The notes beneath the pieces are model-generated. The model searched no databases. It saw nothing but the letters and a program-made list of their open reading frames with translations, and was not told the DNA's origin. From positions 1-64,000 of the forward strand of contig JALJCS010000054.1 of NCBI GenBank assembly GCA_023055355.1: a DNA stretch of 64,000 nucleotides, read 5' to 3'. Origin of the DNA: Agelaius tricolor. Its lineage: Eukaryota; Chordata; Aves; Passeriformes; Icteridae. A program made the translations under genes and the position numbers. Below are positions 1 to 11,907 of the stretch, one piece after another. The number at the start of each line of letters is the position of its first letter. Within the stretch, counting starts at the first letter, position 1.

Positions 1-3000
1 GAGCTCAAGGCACAGATTAAACCACAAACTCCTCTTGGAAAAGCGGAAAAAAAAAAAAAAAGAAATCCAAACCAGAGGTAGAAAGTGCAGAGCAGGTGAG
101 TCACCAAGAGCAGAGCTCTCCCACATCCCTGCACCATTGGCTGACCATAACCTCAGCTGCATCTCCCCAACCCTACTCCAGCCTTTTGTCATGAAGGGCC
201 AGATGAAAACATCAAACTTCCCCTGTCACTTCAGTGATAATTCATAACAGAGCTCCAAGAGCTGATCTGTTGCTGCTGCAAAAAAAAACCTCCAAAACAA
301 AACAAAAAAAAAACCAAAACAAACAACACCCAGGCACTTTTGAATTAATTCCAGTATTGTATTTTGCAGCCAGATTTCTAGGAAATGTTGTGAATAATCC
401 AAGTAATTCAGTGGAGTGTTGTGGGGGTTTTTTGTTTTGTTTTTACAGAACACAGGAGCATGTGGAGTTTCAGTGCTGCAGCAGAACCCTCAGAAATCAG
501 GGATGTTCCTGCTCCTTTTAGTATTTTATTAAAGGCCTCCTGATAATTCCAGAAATAAAAATGTGTGAGAGACCTGTGAGCCATCTCCTGGTGTTCTCCC
601 ACAGGTAGCAGCAGTTCATCTCCTGCTGGCAAACTGGGCATCTCATGGGAAAAAACCCATTGTGAAAGGAGACTTGTTTCACAAAAACATTTAAATTAAT
701 CTCCTTCTTAAGAAAACAATTCCAAGACAGATAAAGTCAAATATATTTTTAAAAAATAAAAAAAGAAGAAAAAAGAAAGAAAACTCCCCCAGAACACATA
801 CCAAGCTGAACTGCAAACTGAAAAACAAAAACAAGCAGATAAAATATATCCAAACATCCCAAGCCAGACTGGGGCCTTGGGGCCCTTCAACACAACTGTG
901 ATTTATTGTGCCAGCAAAACCAATTAATAAGTCAGAGGAGACCAAGCAGTGAGGGATTTGCTCTGGAAGACCAGAAAAAAAAAATAATTTATGCTGCAGG
1001 ATCTGTTGAGCCAGCTTTAAAACAATGCAACAATTCAGATATCCCCATCACTGCACTGGGATTCCTTCCCTCAGATTTTGCAAGAGGAACCAGAAAACTT
1101 CTGGGTTTGTGTCTTATCAGGGAAAGTTCTTGGCTCAGTTAAAAACCTCATCACAATTTGGGCAGAATTTGATCGCTTGCAGGTAATTCCAGTGCTTTTA
1201 GAGCTCCACCTCCACGAGGAGGGTGCAGGATGCTCACAAGAGACAATGAGGGGCTTGATGAGTTAATTCTGAGCCCTGATTGCTGAGCTGCATTTTATCA
1301 GGGACTCCAATTATCCCCACGTTTGGACTGGGGCTCCACAATCATCTCATTACTCACTCACATTCACCAGGAAGAGAACTCATTTGTCAAAACAACCTTA
1401 CAGAAGATTTAAGTGACTTTAACATGCAAGGAGGGGACACCAATTACCACCAGGCCCTGCCAGGTTTGTTTGTGCAAGAGGCTTCTTCCAGAGACTCAAA
1501 AATATGGATTTTCATCAGCAAGATGGCACAGGACAACTGTTAAAACTGACAGTACACATGGGCTGAAAACAGACCATGGCCATCAGATGCTATCAAATCT
1601 GCTGCCACCATCCTCAATCAGAAATGTCCAACTGAGTAGGCACAAATTAATTTCATTTTTTTTCTCTTAATATTGCCTGTACAGAACAAACTCCTCACCT
1701 GATTTTTTTCCCAGCTGCATTGTAAGTATTTACCTCATGCAAGGCACTAAAAGCCACAAAAGTTGCTTTCAAGTTCTTCCAGAAATAAGGGAAAACTTGA
1801 ACTCAAAGCTGATCTCCTTGATGAACTTTCCAGATTTTTAGCTAGTTAGGTTGGGAGATGGTTGGGACCATAACCTCTGAATTTCCCAAACAGTCACATA
1901 TTAATTCACTAGAAAATCCTTCCAGGGCTTTCCCCAGCTCCTCAGTAATTACAAGAGCTACAAATTACTAAACACTTGAAGTTTTTATGGATGTAAACGT
2001 CCAGGAGGTTCTGCTTTGGTGCTGCAGCCAAGATCATGCTTACTACAGTTCTTTCAACTGAAAATGAGTTTTCAACTTTTAAATTTTAACATTGCTGAGA
2101 ACACAAGAAGGGTAAAGAAAAGTTAGCTGGCAAAAGACAGACCCAGGCTCCAAAGAGAGCCTCAGATATGCTCAGAAACAAAAACATCCTAATTACTAAG
2201 AATACAGAAAACCATATGTACATGCAAGATCCCAGGAGGAGATAAGCAAAAAAGCTCCACTCTACACAGAGCAAGAATATCAAAAGATGTTGCCCTGCTG
2301 AGAAAAGGGAGGAAAATGTCCAAAAAACAGAATTAAAGAGGTTTCTTTTTTTCTTTGCCCTCTTCAGGGGGACTGGGGATTTTTATTGCTTCAGAGGTGG
2401 GGCAAGAGCATCTCCTGCCTGGCAGATCCCCACAAGCTCGGTGATTTCATAGCTCCATTTCAAAACAAGCTGTTTTGAAACCCTGTGAAAAGGTAACATC
2501 TTTATCTGTGGTTTCCTCCAGCCCTGATGACGTTTTGGGGTGAAGGCTTTGAGAATCTGAGGGCACAGAACCCCTGCAGAGAGATCACCAGAGCAGCACA
2601 GCGGGGCGGGAGCGCTCACACCAGCACGCCCCGGGATGTGCTGCCCATGCACCCCAAGGCCTGGGCTCAGTCAAGCAGCAGAAGGTGACTCATCACTCCA
2701 CAGCAGCTGAACTCTTCCAAAAGGTCACTTTGTAATGAGGAGTAAGAGTGGCAGCAGCTCTGAGGGTGAAATAACCAAGAAATCCAGTGTATTTCCAATC
2801 ACAACACGATGAGGGCCGAGGAGGAACTTGTGAGCAATGTTCCCTCCTTCCCCCAACCACACAAGCACAACAGGAAAGCACCACAGAGCTTCTCAAAGCC
2901 CTCAGAGGCAGCTCCAAGATACTGCCTCCTTAAGACAAAGGAGGAAGATGAGTAATAACTCAAATACAGGGCAGAAATGCCCATTGCCATGGCACCAAGT

Positions 3001-3904
3001 CGACAAAAGAAGAAGCCTCTCTCAGAAGATGCCACAAGAACAAAAAAAAAAATATTCAGAGATCTGCTTTGGGGTTTTTTTTTGTTGTTTGTGGGGATAG
3101 TTTGAGGAAGGCAAGACTGAGTCCTGGAAGGGGACAGGTAGAGGCACCTAAGGTGTCAGGATAGACAGCTGGGCTGTGACAGAAGGGTTTGGGAAGAAGT
3201 AGGGGCTTGTCCTGCCTCCAAAACCAGCAGTGTTTCCCCCCAAGCCCTTACACTGCTCTCAGGCAGATGCTGGGGGCTCAGTCACCTCCCCAGGTCCCAG
3301 CCTGGGTCACCCTCTCACATTCCCAGTCCTCAGGAAAGCACCAACCACATCCCAAGATGCCACAAGCGAGGTGGGCAGGAGGGAAGGAGCAGGGCTACCC
3401 CAGCCTCACACCCCACATGCCCTCAGAACACCTCCCTGAGGTCAGGCATTATTTTCTGCCCTTCTGCAACTCGACCCAGCCTCCAGAGAACACCTCTGGC
3501 TAGAGATGAGAGGACTGGCCTCCAGTTTTGTCCTCTGACTCCCCAAAATTTGTTCTTTGTATGAGAAAGGGAGAGCCAGTGCCAAAGGAAGTACTGTCAC
3601 CAGTGCTGCTGGATCAGCTGACATCTGGCAGACATTCAACTTCCCCTTCCAGATGTCAACCTAAGGCTTGGCCCCCCCTGGAACAAGAAAGATGAGCCTT
3701 GTGACAGCTACAAGCATCTAAGGGCCTAAATAACCAGAGAATTTTAGTCTTTTTTCTCACAATTTGGAAGTCCTGAATATTTCCAGCACTTCCAAGGGCA
3801 GGAAGCCCCAAGCCCTCAGGGACTACTTCCTGAAGAGGCTGGAACTCTCCAGAAGACCTCTCCCTAATACCCTAAATACATGCTGGTTTGGGGGAAAACA
3901 CAGG
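1..3904. other. No gene recognised; probable intron or intergenic DNA
   Basis: I find no convincing exon, RNA gene or mobile element here. Open frames are short and lack good splice sites. A plus-strand donor-like GTGAGT near position 95 has no acceptable exon in front of it. A/T runs are common (about 46-61, 270-315, 960-980). Confidence 0.4.
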
Positions 3905-3968
3905 ACAGAGGGTTGGAACATTATCTTTAAGGTCTTTTCCAATCAAAATTATTCCATGATTCTATTTC
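3905..3968 (+). mobile_element. CR1 LINE, 3'-terminal fragment
   Basis: The stretch ends in a CR1-type tail, with a 'ggtcttttccaatc' block followed by 'attccatgattctat'. Only the last ~60 bp of the element is recognisable, as expected from the strong 5' truncation of CR1. Confidence 0.7.
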
Positions 3969-4532
3969 TCCAAAATCAGCAGAGAAGATGGAACTTCAAT
4001 ACCTCCAAGATCTCAGTCATCTTTGAGGCAGATGATCCAAGTGGAGGCAGATGATCCAAGCTTTCAAATGCCACCATTTCATCTTGCTTCAAAGAAAAAA
4101 AAAATCTTTGCAGTAAAAGATGTGTCTGCCAGAGCCATCCAAGTTTTGCTTGATGCTCTTTGGCAGGATGTCTCCAAAGGGATCCAACACCCACGCATGA
4201 TCCCCACTCCAGAAAAAGACAAGCAGATACACCTGCCAGGCTGTATGACAGGAAAACATCACAAAAGAACTTGAAAAACAAGGAGCCACCCAGAACAGTC
4301 ACTGATGACAATGTGGAGTTGATTATTTACTGCCTATCTCAAACATCTACAGGATTTAAAAACACGGAGCCTGCTCCCAGTACTGGATTACACAACCACC
4401 ACACCAGACTGTTTTCACATCACACTTCAGCTAAATGGATTCTCTATCACCCATGTCAGGATTGCAGCTACCCCTGCAGTGCAGCTCTCCCTCCAATAAG
4501 GTGTGTGTGCAAAAAAGTCAAATAATACTTGC

Positions 4533-4583
4533 CACTCTCTTCAAAGAAGTATCCATTCCTTGACATCGCTGCTGGTGGAGACT
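4533..4583 (-). CDS. Candidate internal coding exon, 51 bp, GC-type donor
   Basis: On the minus strand a strong acceptor (a T-rich tract ending TCTTCTCCAG) precedes 51 bases with one good frame: two bases, sixteen codons (SPPAAMSRNGYFFEES) and one base. The exon is followed by GCAAGT, a recognised but uncommon GC-AG donor. The start phase (two bases needed) fits a previous exon ending one base into a codon, as the CpG-island exon at 22506 does; the junction codon would be GAG, Glu. I do not recognise the peptide. Other exons may lie between, since 18 kb separate the two. The other two frames hit stops. The donor type and the short length keep this tentative. Confidence 0.35.
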
Positions 4584-7182
4584 CTGGAGAAGACAGAAAA
4601 AAAATGAAACATGAGAATCATCAAGATGCTGAATGTCTTCACTTTGCAGCACAAAGCCAATCCCAAAATACTGCAGGCATCAGATTTTCCTGAGCGTGGT
4701 AAATGTAACTTTTTGCTTATTGATATTATAGCATTTACCAGAAATTTCCTTTACAGCCACAGGCAGTACTTGGAAAAGTGTCAGACATCCTGGGCTGGGA
4801 CCACAAAAGAGCAAGGCTAAAGATCAGGATGGCTCCGATCATCTCAGGTATTTATCAAATCAGAACAAGTATGTCAGCAAAAATAAAACTAAACATCTGA
4901 AAGGATTTTATAAAAATACAAACCACAACTAAGCCAAGGTTGTACCTTATGCTCTGATAAAAAGAACCAGTTTAATTTAGAAAAAACAACTCAATTTTGA
5001 TGAAAATGGGAATTCACTTTCCATCCTGCTGCTCCTAATCATTAGGATATCCCCCAAACAGTGCTTGGCACTTGAAGATAAACCCCAGAACCCTCCAGCC
5101 TTCCTTGGCCCACTTCCTGAGCTGAGGTCCTGCAGGCAACACCATCTGCACCAACAGGCTCTGGTGAGGAAGCCACAAATGGGAAATGATGCTGAGCAAG
5201 AGCAAATCCACCAACACAGCAGCAGCAGGGATGGATCCCCAGCATTTATTAGGGACAGGGGTTTTGCTACTGAGTCAGTTCTGCAATTCACTGCTGGCAA
5301 AGCAGCTACTGAGCATCTCTTGGTGTGATAACAGAGCACAGGAGCACCTGCTCTCACGTGTGACCAAAGCCTGGTGCCCAAACCCAGCCTGGCTGCTCTG
5401 AAGGCTGGCAAAAGGTGACAGCTCAGCCTGCGTGGGCACAGGCAGCAGCTCCCCTGGACAGGTGCACAGCCCATTTTACATCAATAACAGAGCTCTTGAT
5501 TTCAAGCCCTGAGCAAGAATCACCCAAGCAGCCCCTTGGAAACATGGGACTTGATGCTGCCTCTTCACACACTTCTTCCCAGCCAAAATGCAATCAGAAA
5601 GAGGAATAGGTTTGCTGTGTCTCTCCCCAGCTCATTAGGCTAATCAAACATTACCTACGCAAGCCTGGGATGAATTTGGGCCAACAAGGAAAGAGGTTTC
5701 GCCTGCCTTATTGTTCTACAGATTAGGCTTCCTGCTTTTCCTTTGAGGTATGACACTGTTTCCCAAAGACCCTTTCTCTGCCCCATCACTTCTGGCTCCC
5801 AGGTTGCAGGCTCTTTATTCCCTTGTACAGTGTGCCACGTTTTCAGGGCTCACAATTCCTGCTGGTCCCCCGGGAGCCCTTGCGCACGTGACGGATGTAA
5901 AGTCACTTGTCACTGACGGCAGCGCCTCCCAGCCCTGTCACTTGTCACCACTCAGACCTCCCAGTGCCCACAGGTTCCTGAAGGGATACCCTGATGGCCA
6001 TGGAAAAAAATAAAAAAATAAAAGAGCCAGCACATAAAGCAGAGGGCAATTCCAGTGTCTGGTCCAAGGGAGAAACACAATGTTCCAAAGTTCATCCCAG
6101 AACAATGGGCTGGAGGAACAAACGGCACCGAACTGTGGCCAAGGGGCACCCATTACACGAGTCAATTGTTTCCCTCCACCTGGAAGGGAAGGAGAAGATC
6201 CATCCAGACTGATTAGCATGTTAATGATCAAAGGAAAGTTTTTAAAGAGGCTCTTATTGTGCAATGATTGCATTTACGTATTTCAGGGAAACAAACAAAA
6301 TACGCCTCGGCGGCCCGGGCGGATTACCCAAGGAACCCACATTCCCAGCAGGATGGTTTATCCATTTCTCACTCCTCTTATGGATTCTGAGGGAGCCTGA
6401 AGCAACTTGTTCATCCTTCACTGGGCAAAATGAGACCCTCTGCTCTTCCTTCAACTGAACACAGCTATTTCTGCGGGTCGATGCTGTCTAATAATCAGGA
6501 ATTGGTTGGTTTCTTCCTCAGAAATTCCTTCCAGCTGCAGCATCCCAAAGGTTGGCATCACACCTTTATGGGAGACTGGTTTGGTCCCTGCTTGGACCAG
6601 GCATGAAAAGGGCAAGGCTGGGGTGTTACAGCAGGCAGTGCCATTTCATTAGGTGCCACTGGTTCCTCTGACTCACTAATGAACCACAGTCCCCCCGGCA
6701 ACATGCTCGGGTAATTATGGTGGAGGTGCTGTTTTTTTCAGATGAGTCATAAAACAGAGGTCTTAACCTTGTAATTAAAAGATGCAATGGCACGTTTGGG
6801 GGAAAAAAAAAAATTAAAAAGCCAGGCGTTCATCCTACTATGTCCTGGCAAAAACCCAGCCCTGGTAATTTGTCTTCTCCCAACATAATGCTGTCCCACA
6901 GCACCAACCCAATTCAGACTTCCAAACAGCCTTGTTGGCGCCTTTGGAAAAGCTCTTCCATCCCCCACGGAAGGGGCACATTAACATCAGGAACCTGTGC
7001 CTGGCGTGCCCAGGAGGTAAAAGGTGATGGGTGTTTATACAAGCCCAGACACAGGCAGGGAGCCACGGGAGCAGCTGAAAGGTCAGGGATTAGCACAAGT
7101 GGAGGTGGGAAGGGTAAATTGGGGGCTACAGCATCTGCACCTCTGATGCACTACAGAATTCAACATTCACCTGACATTTTCA
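4584..7182. other. No gene recognised
   Basis: A long minus-strand open frame at 4977-5474 has no fitting splice sites or codon bias and looks accidental. I see no clear repeat family apart from A/T runs around 6004-6024 and 6800-6815. Confidence 0.35.
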
Positions 7183-7470
7183 TACAAAAATTTGGGTTGG
7201 GAGGGATTTCTAAAGGCCTACTCCACCTTCCCTGCCATGGGAAGGGATCCGGTAACCAGATCAGGCTGCTTAGCCATCCAGCCTGATCTTGAACATTTCC
7301 TGGGATGGGGCACCCACAAAATCTCTGGGCAACCTGCAAAAAATTTATTCCTTATGTCTAAACTAAACCTCTTTTTGTTTAAAACCATCACCCCTTGTCT
7401 TGTCTTGCAAAGAAGCTTTGCTAAAAAGTCTATCCCCACCTTTCCTAAAGGCCCCTTTAAGCAGTAAAAT
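7183..7470 (-). mobile_element. CR1 LINE fragment, old copy
   Basis: It starts with a degraded 'tttgggttgggagggattt' and continues through recognisable CR1 landmarks: 'cagcctgatcttgaacattt', 'gggcaacctg', then 'aaaaccatcaccccttgtct'. The element therefore runs on the minus strand. The divergence suggests an old insertion. Confidence 0.75.
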
Positions 7471-7969
7471 GTCACAGTAAGTTTACCCTAGAACCTTCTG
7501 TCCCAGCTTTGGATAAATTAGGAGAAAATGTCTTAAAATGTGTCCTCTAATACAGGACACCTCTTTTCCAGTTTGAACAACCCCAAGTTTTGAACAGAGC
7601 AGAACAAACCAGACAGATCTCAGGGACAGCCCAATTAATCTCTTTCCTCCTTATGCCCCAGTCCCTTTCTCCCCATATTCCTCAACCAGCATTCCTTATG
7701 CTGAGGGATGCTACCTAAGGACAAGGCCAGCTGGCTCCTGCTGAAGTGCAGGCTGAGGAGCAGCCAGAAAGACAAACACACCAGCAGCTCCACCTGCTCC
7801 CCTCTCCTGGCACTTACAGGATTTCACATCCAAGGTCTCGGCTCCTCAGCCGGGTTTTGCTGCGCTGGGTTTGGGTTGCGCAGAGCTGACAGCAAAGCTG
7901 AGCCTGCTCTGCTCCAGCAGCCACTGCCTGGCACACACACCAACCTTGTATTTCCTCTCCCCACCTCAC

Positions 7970-8056
7970 CTGCACTCCTGAAATTAAAATGAGTTCAAGC
8001 AAGGGCCAGTTATGAAACACCGCAGTGATCGATGCAATTGCTGGGCTTAGGGAAGC
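7970..8056 (-). CDS. Candidate coding exon, 87 bp
   Basis: The minus strand has an acceptor (TTGTACTCCTGCCCAG), then 29 uninterrupted codons, then the donor GTGCAG/GTGAGG. Start and end are both phase 0. The peptide starts ASLSPAIASITAVF and ends LLELILISGVQ, a hydrophobic stretch that could span a membrane or be buried. Its phase is compatible with the candidate exon at 26516-26654. I do not recognise it. A competing reading is an 8-bp exon using the inner acceptor TTTTAATTTCAG, so this is a weak call. Confidence 0.22.
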
Positions 8057-8883
8057 CTGGGCAGGAGTACAAGTCTCCAAATTCATCAGGTATCAACATG
8101 ATAATGCTCTGGTGTTTGCCTGAAGTTGCAGAAGTGTTTCCATGAAGGATAAATTTTCCTCCAGCCTGCAAAGTGCAGGGGCTCAGGGGTTCCCCCTCCA
8201 CCAATCTCAGATCCACCAATCCCACACTGTCAGTTCTTTCACTCAGGTTTTCTTTCAAAGGCTCCAACAATTAAAGAAAAAAAAATCCAAGCAAAGAAAT
8301 TTCAGCAAGACAAATGCTTCCAGAGACAAAGCTGGAAAGCACTACCCCAAGGAGCAAAGATGGAGCACAACAACTCATTCCTGTGCCTCTGAGAGGTCTC
8401 AGAGAGGTCCTGCCTCTCTTCAGACTCCTCACCCATCCCCTCCAAGGACAACCAGACTCTCCAACTGTTCTCTCTATCCAAAGGCAGAACAAGGTGCCAC
8501 CTTCCAGTGTCTACCCAAAAGCACATGGTGCAGCTCTCTTTTGACAATTTAAGCCGTGCTCTTCTTTTCTAAACATTAATTTACTCCAGAAAACAACTTC
8601 CCACTGTCACCCCAACCTTATTCCCTGCAGGGATGCCTGTGAGATGAGACTAAATTGGAGAGGCACACGGTGTTACCACTTCTTTCCTTCCTCAAAATGA
8701 AAATTTCTGAGCTTCCCGAGCGCTGAATTCAGAGGTGAAGAGCTGAAGTGCTGCAAAAGAGAAAACAAAGCTGCTTTTTCTAGACTCAAGGATGCAGCTG
8801 GAGATTTCATGGCTAAGCCATTACCCTTTGAGCTGAGGCAACAGCAGCGACCCCAAGAGCCACCAAGGCAGAGCAATATCAGG

Positions 8884-8968
8884 GAATCACAGAAGGATTT
8901 GAGCTGGGAGTTAAAAGACCATCCCACACTCTGCCATGGGCAGGGACACCTTCCACCAGACCTGGATA
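8884..8968 (-). mobile_element. CR1 LINE, short 3' fragment
   Basis: The block 'atcacagaaggatttgagct' followed by 'aaagaccatccca' and 'gccatgggcagggacacct' is the CR1 3' end read in reverse. Confidence 0.75.
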
Positions 8969-9669
8969 TGACATTTATTTTTTAACTGGCAGCAGAGTCA
9001 GGGTTGCTGTTGTTGTTTAAGGTGCTGGGATGGAACAGCTGATCTGCCATGGGAAGCACCAGACAAGAAGTGGGTGTATTTCCTGATTTCTTACATTCTT
9101 ATCATTTTTACATTTAACAACAAACCCCTGCCATGCCATCCTCCATTATTAAATTCCTGTGCACACTGCATCTCCAACTAATAACCCATTTTGACCCTCT
9201 TGTTTTAAAGTTAGCAATAAGTTCCCTTGAGCCTTGCAATACTGGAGGATTATGAATAAAAACACATTCTCGGGATACTTGGGTAACTCAATTACAATGT
9301 TCTGGTGCTGGCATCTTCCAAATAAACAGCCCTCTGCAGCACAAGCCTTATACTGAAGTGAAACACAGCTCTGCAAAAGCTTTCTACAAGCACTGCCATA
9401 GCCTTTGGCATTTATGGATGGCATTTTTTGGCTTAAATCTCTAAAAATTCTAGTGCCTTGATAGTTAATTGGAGTTTATTTTGAGACAACACCAGTTTGA
9501 AAGAGGTACTGGGGAAGACCTTTTTTATTTACAGGTCCTTTAATATTGGCAGTTCTTGGGTAGTCTGTAAACATGGGCAACTTGTACATCTGGAAAATTT
9601 AGTTAGCCCAAAGTTCTGATCAAAAAACATCCTGTAGCTTCATTATCCTTTACTCAGGGTGTGCTCCAA

Positions 9670-9842
9670 TACCCTAATTTCACAGAATGGTTTGTGCCAG
9701 AAGGGTCCTTAAAGACCATCCAGTTCCAACCCCATATTCCAACACTTTCCACCAGACCAGGTTCCTCCAACCCCATCCAACCTGGCCTTGGACACTTCCA
9801 GGGATGGGGCAGCCACGGCTTCTTCAACACCCTCAATTTCCA
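9670..9842 (-). mobile_element. CR1 LINE, 3' fragment
   Basis: It opens with 'tcacagaatggtttgtgcc', then 'aaagaccatccagttccaac', and continues to 'ggacacttccagggatgggg'. This is a typical minus-strand CR1 terminus of about 170 bp. Confidence 0.85.
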
Positions 9843-10445
9843 TCATTTCTCCTGGATCTCTGAGGACATTTCTCAGATTCATCAGCACATGCACTGTCCT
9901 GCCTCAAAGCTGATAAAGCAAAACACATCAGCCTGCGAGTGAGAAGTCACCACAAAAATCACTTGTTTGTGCTGAAAAAGCCTTGAGACTTTGCCCATTT
10001 CCTCCCAGGAAGAATTAGCAATTATTGCATCACACTGAACTGCCCAGTCAGATAACTGGGCAGAAATGGGATGGGTAACTGGAAAGAAATCCACTTCCCA
10101 GAAGACTTGCAGGACTTGAGCTGTGCAGCAAGGTTTTGGCCACTTCCAGCTGACTCCAGGAGTTCACTGAATGCAAAATGAGGAATGTTACAGCTAAGTT
10201 GCACCCCCTCAAACTGATCCAGGGATAATTCCAGCTTGGACAAATTCATGGTCTCATCCAAGGCTTCAAGCTGGTGGAAGATGATGCAGCTTCCCCCATC
10301 CAAAGCTCCCCAGTCCTGCTGTTCAATATTAAACTCTTAATAAACTCTTATTCTTTGCTCTCTCCACCCCAATGTCCCAGGACAAGGGATTCCTGTACAA
10401 GGGATTGGGATCTGCATTCAGGTTTCTGCAATTTGGAGCAAGGGG

Positions 10446-10523
10446 AGAGTCACAATTTATGTGCTTTAAATACCCAATAACCATTTGGTTATTGGGTATT
10501 TAAAGCACGTAAATTGTGACTCT
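10446..10523. repeat. Near-perfect 78-bp palindrome (38-bp arms, 2-nt loop)
   Basis: The left arm, 10446-10483, and the right arm, 10486-10523, are reverse complements with a single mismatch (a T in ATGTGC against a G in CACGTA). The two-base loop is TT. Weaker complementarity extends outwards for about 15 bases on each side with small gaps. The fold could form a cruciform in DNA or a long hairpin in RNA. No target-site duplication is evident. Confidence 0.9.
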
Positions 10524-11881
10524 GCTTCCCTTCTCCACCCAAAGTCAGCAGAAAGCCAGACTTTGGAGAAAAATCACATACAGAGGAAATAACACCTCAG
10601 GGAAAACCTGTAGGAGAGAAGGAATTTTTTAATTATGTGGAGCATTGACTGAAATAGAGTTTAAAAATCTCAGTGTGCAGCAAGAGCTCAACGGGAGGAG
10701 GATGAGGAAGCCTCCAACTCCTTTGATAACACAACTGCATCACAGCAGAACAGGACAGGAGCTTGTCAGGCAGCAAATCTGATCACAGCCAAGATGATCA
10801 GCTCCAAATACGTCAATGTTATAGTTTTTCTCCAACACAGCCTCTCTTGTGCTCTTAAAACAAGAGATTCTGGGAATTTTCAAGAAGAACCAAGCAGCAC
10901 AGGCTCTTGGTGGAGACATTCCCTGCAAATCATTTAAAACCACCCAAGTCAGCAAGAATTAATGGACAGCAGCAAGCAAAAAGCTATTCTGGCTGGAGTT
11001 GCCACTTCTCATTTCTATCTACACCTTCAGCAGCTGATTCCTTCCCACAGCTCCACCTAATTCAGCTGGAAAAGGCTGGTGAGAGCACAGCTCCTGCTGG
11101 CATAGAAATTGGAATATGCCCCTGTGCTGCTGGTCTGGGCAATCACAACTGACAGACATGAGGACAAGGGCTGGAGATTTGACTTGTTTTTCTCCATGCC
11201 TAGAGAAGTGTGACCAAAAAAAAAAAATAAAAGAAAAAAAGAAGAATCACAGCAGTCAGGGTTTCCAAACTGATCACTGTCATTCAAGTGGAAGATCAGT
11301 GAGGGATGCTTGGAAAGGAAAGTGCAAAGGTAAATGGTGTCTGATGCTGCCTGTGGCAAGCCCAAACACAGACCCTTCCCTAAAAAGCATGGATAAAGGC
11401 AAAGAAAAGCATCAAAGACAAAATCCCAGAGGGGCAAAAAGACCTTTTTTAAGTCATCAAATGGGGAATATCCACACTGGGAGTCCCAGGGAGTTTTTTC
11501 TTGAAGGGCTGAGTCAAGATCAACTAACAGAGTCTTTTTAGGCACAGCTTTGCAGCCTGGCTGTCCTCTGGCAGTGCAGCCACACATCCATCCCCAGCAG
11601 AGCCTGAGGGGGATAATCCTCCCTCCCCAAGGCACAGCAGAGCCCTGTCCCTGCCCAGCTCAGTGCCAGGGCTGCAGGGAAGGGCTCTGCAAGGACACAG
11701 CCCGATTCCACAGGCAGCAGCTGGGATCCTGCTCCCCCCGGTTCCATCCCCTCCCAACACAGCTCCCAAAAGCACCAGGAGAAGAGCAAAGAGTGGGCAA
11801 TGCCCCACAGGGCAGCTGGCACCCACAGGGAGGGCAGCTCCCCTCTGCCTGCATCTGCTGCCCCTCACCTTCCTCAGCTCA

Positions 11882-11907
11882 TCCTCCTCCTCCTCCTCCT
11901 CCTCCTC
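11882..11907. repeat. (TCC)n microsatellite
   Basis: About eight uninterrupted TCC triplets. They create a poly-Ser or poly-Glu run in overlapping chance frames. Confidence 0.9.

Noticed and set aside
10022..10303. Protein-like minus-strand frame (LSKLELSLDQFEGVQL)
   Set aside because: No acceptor or donor pair fits its ends, and it has no codon bias. It may be chance.
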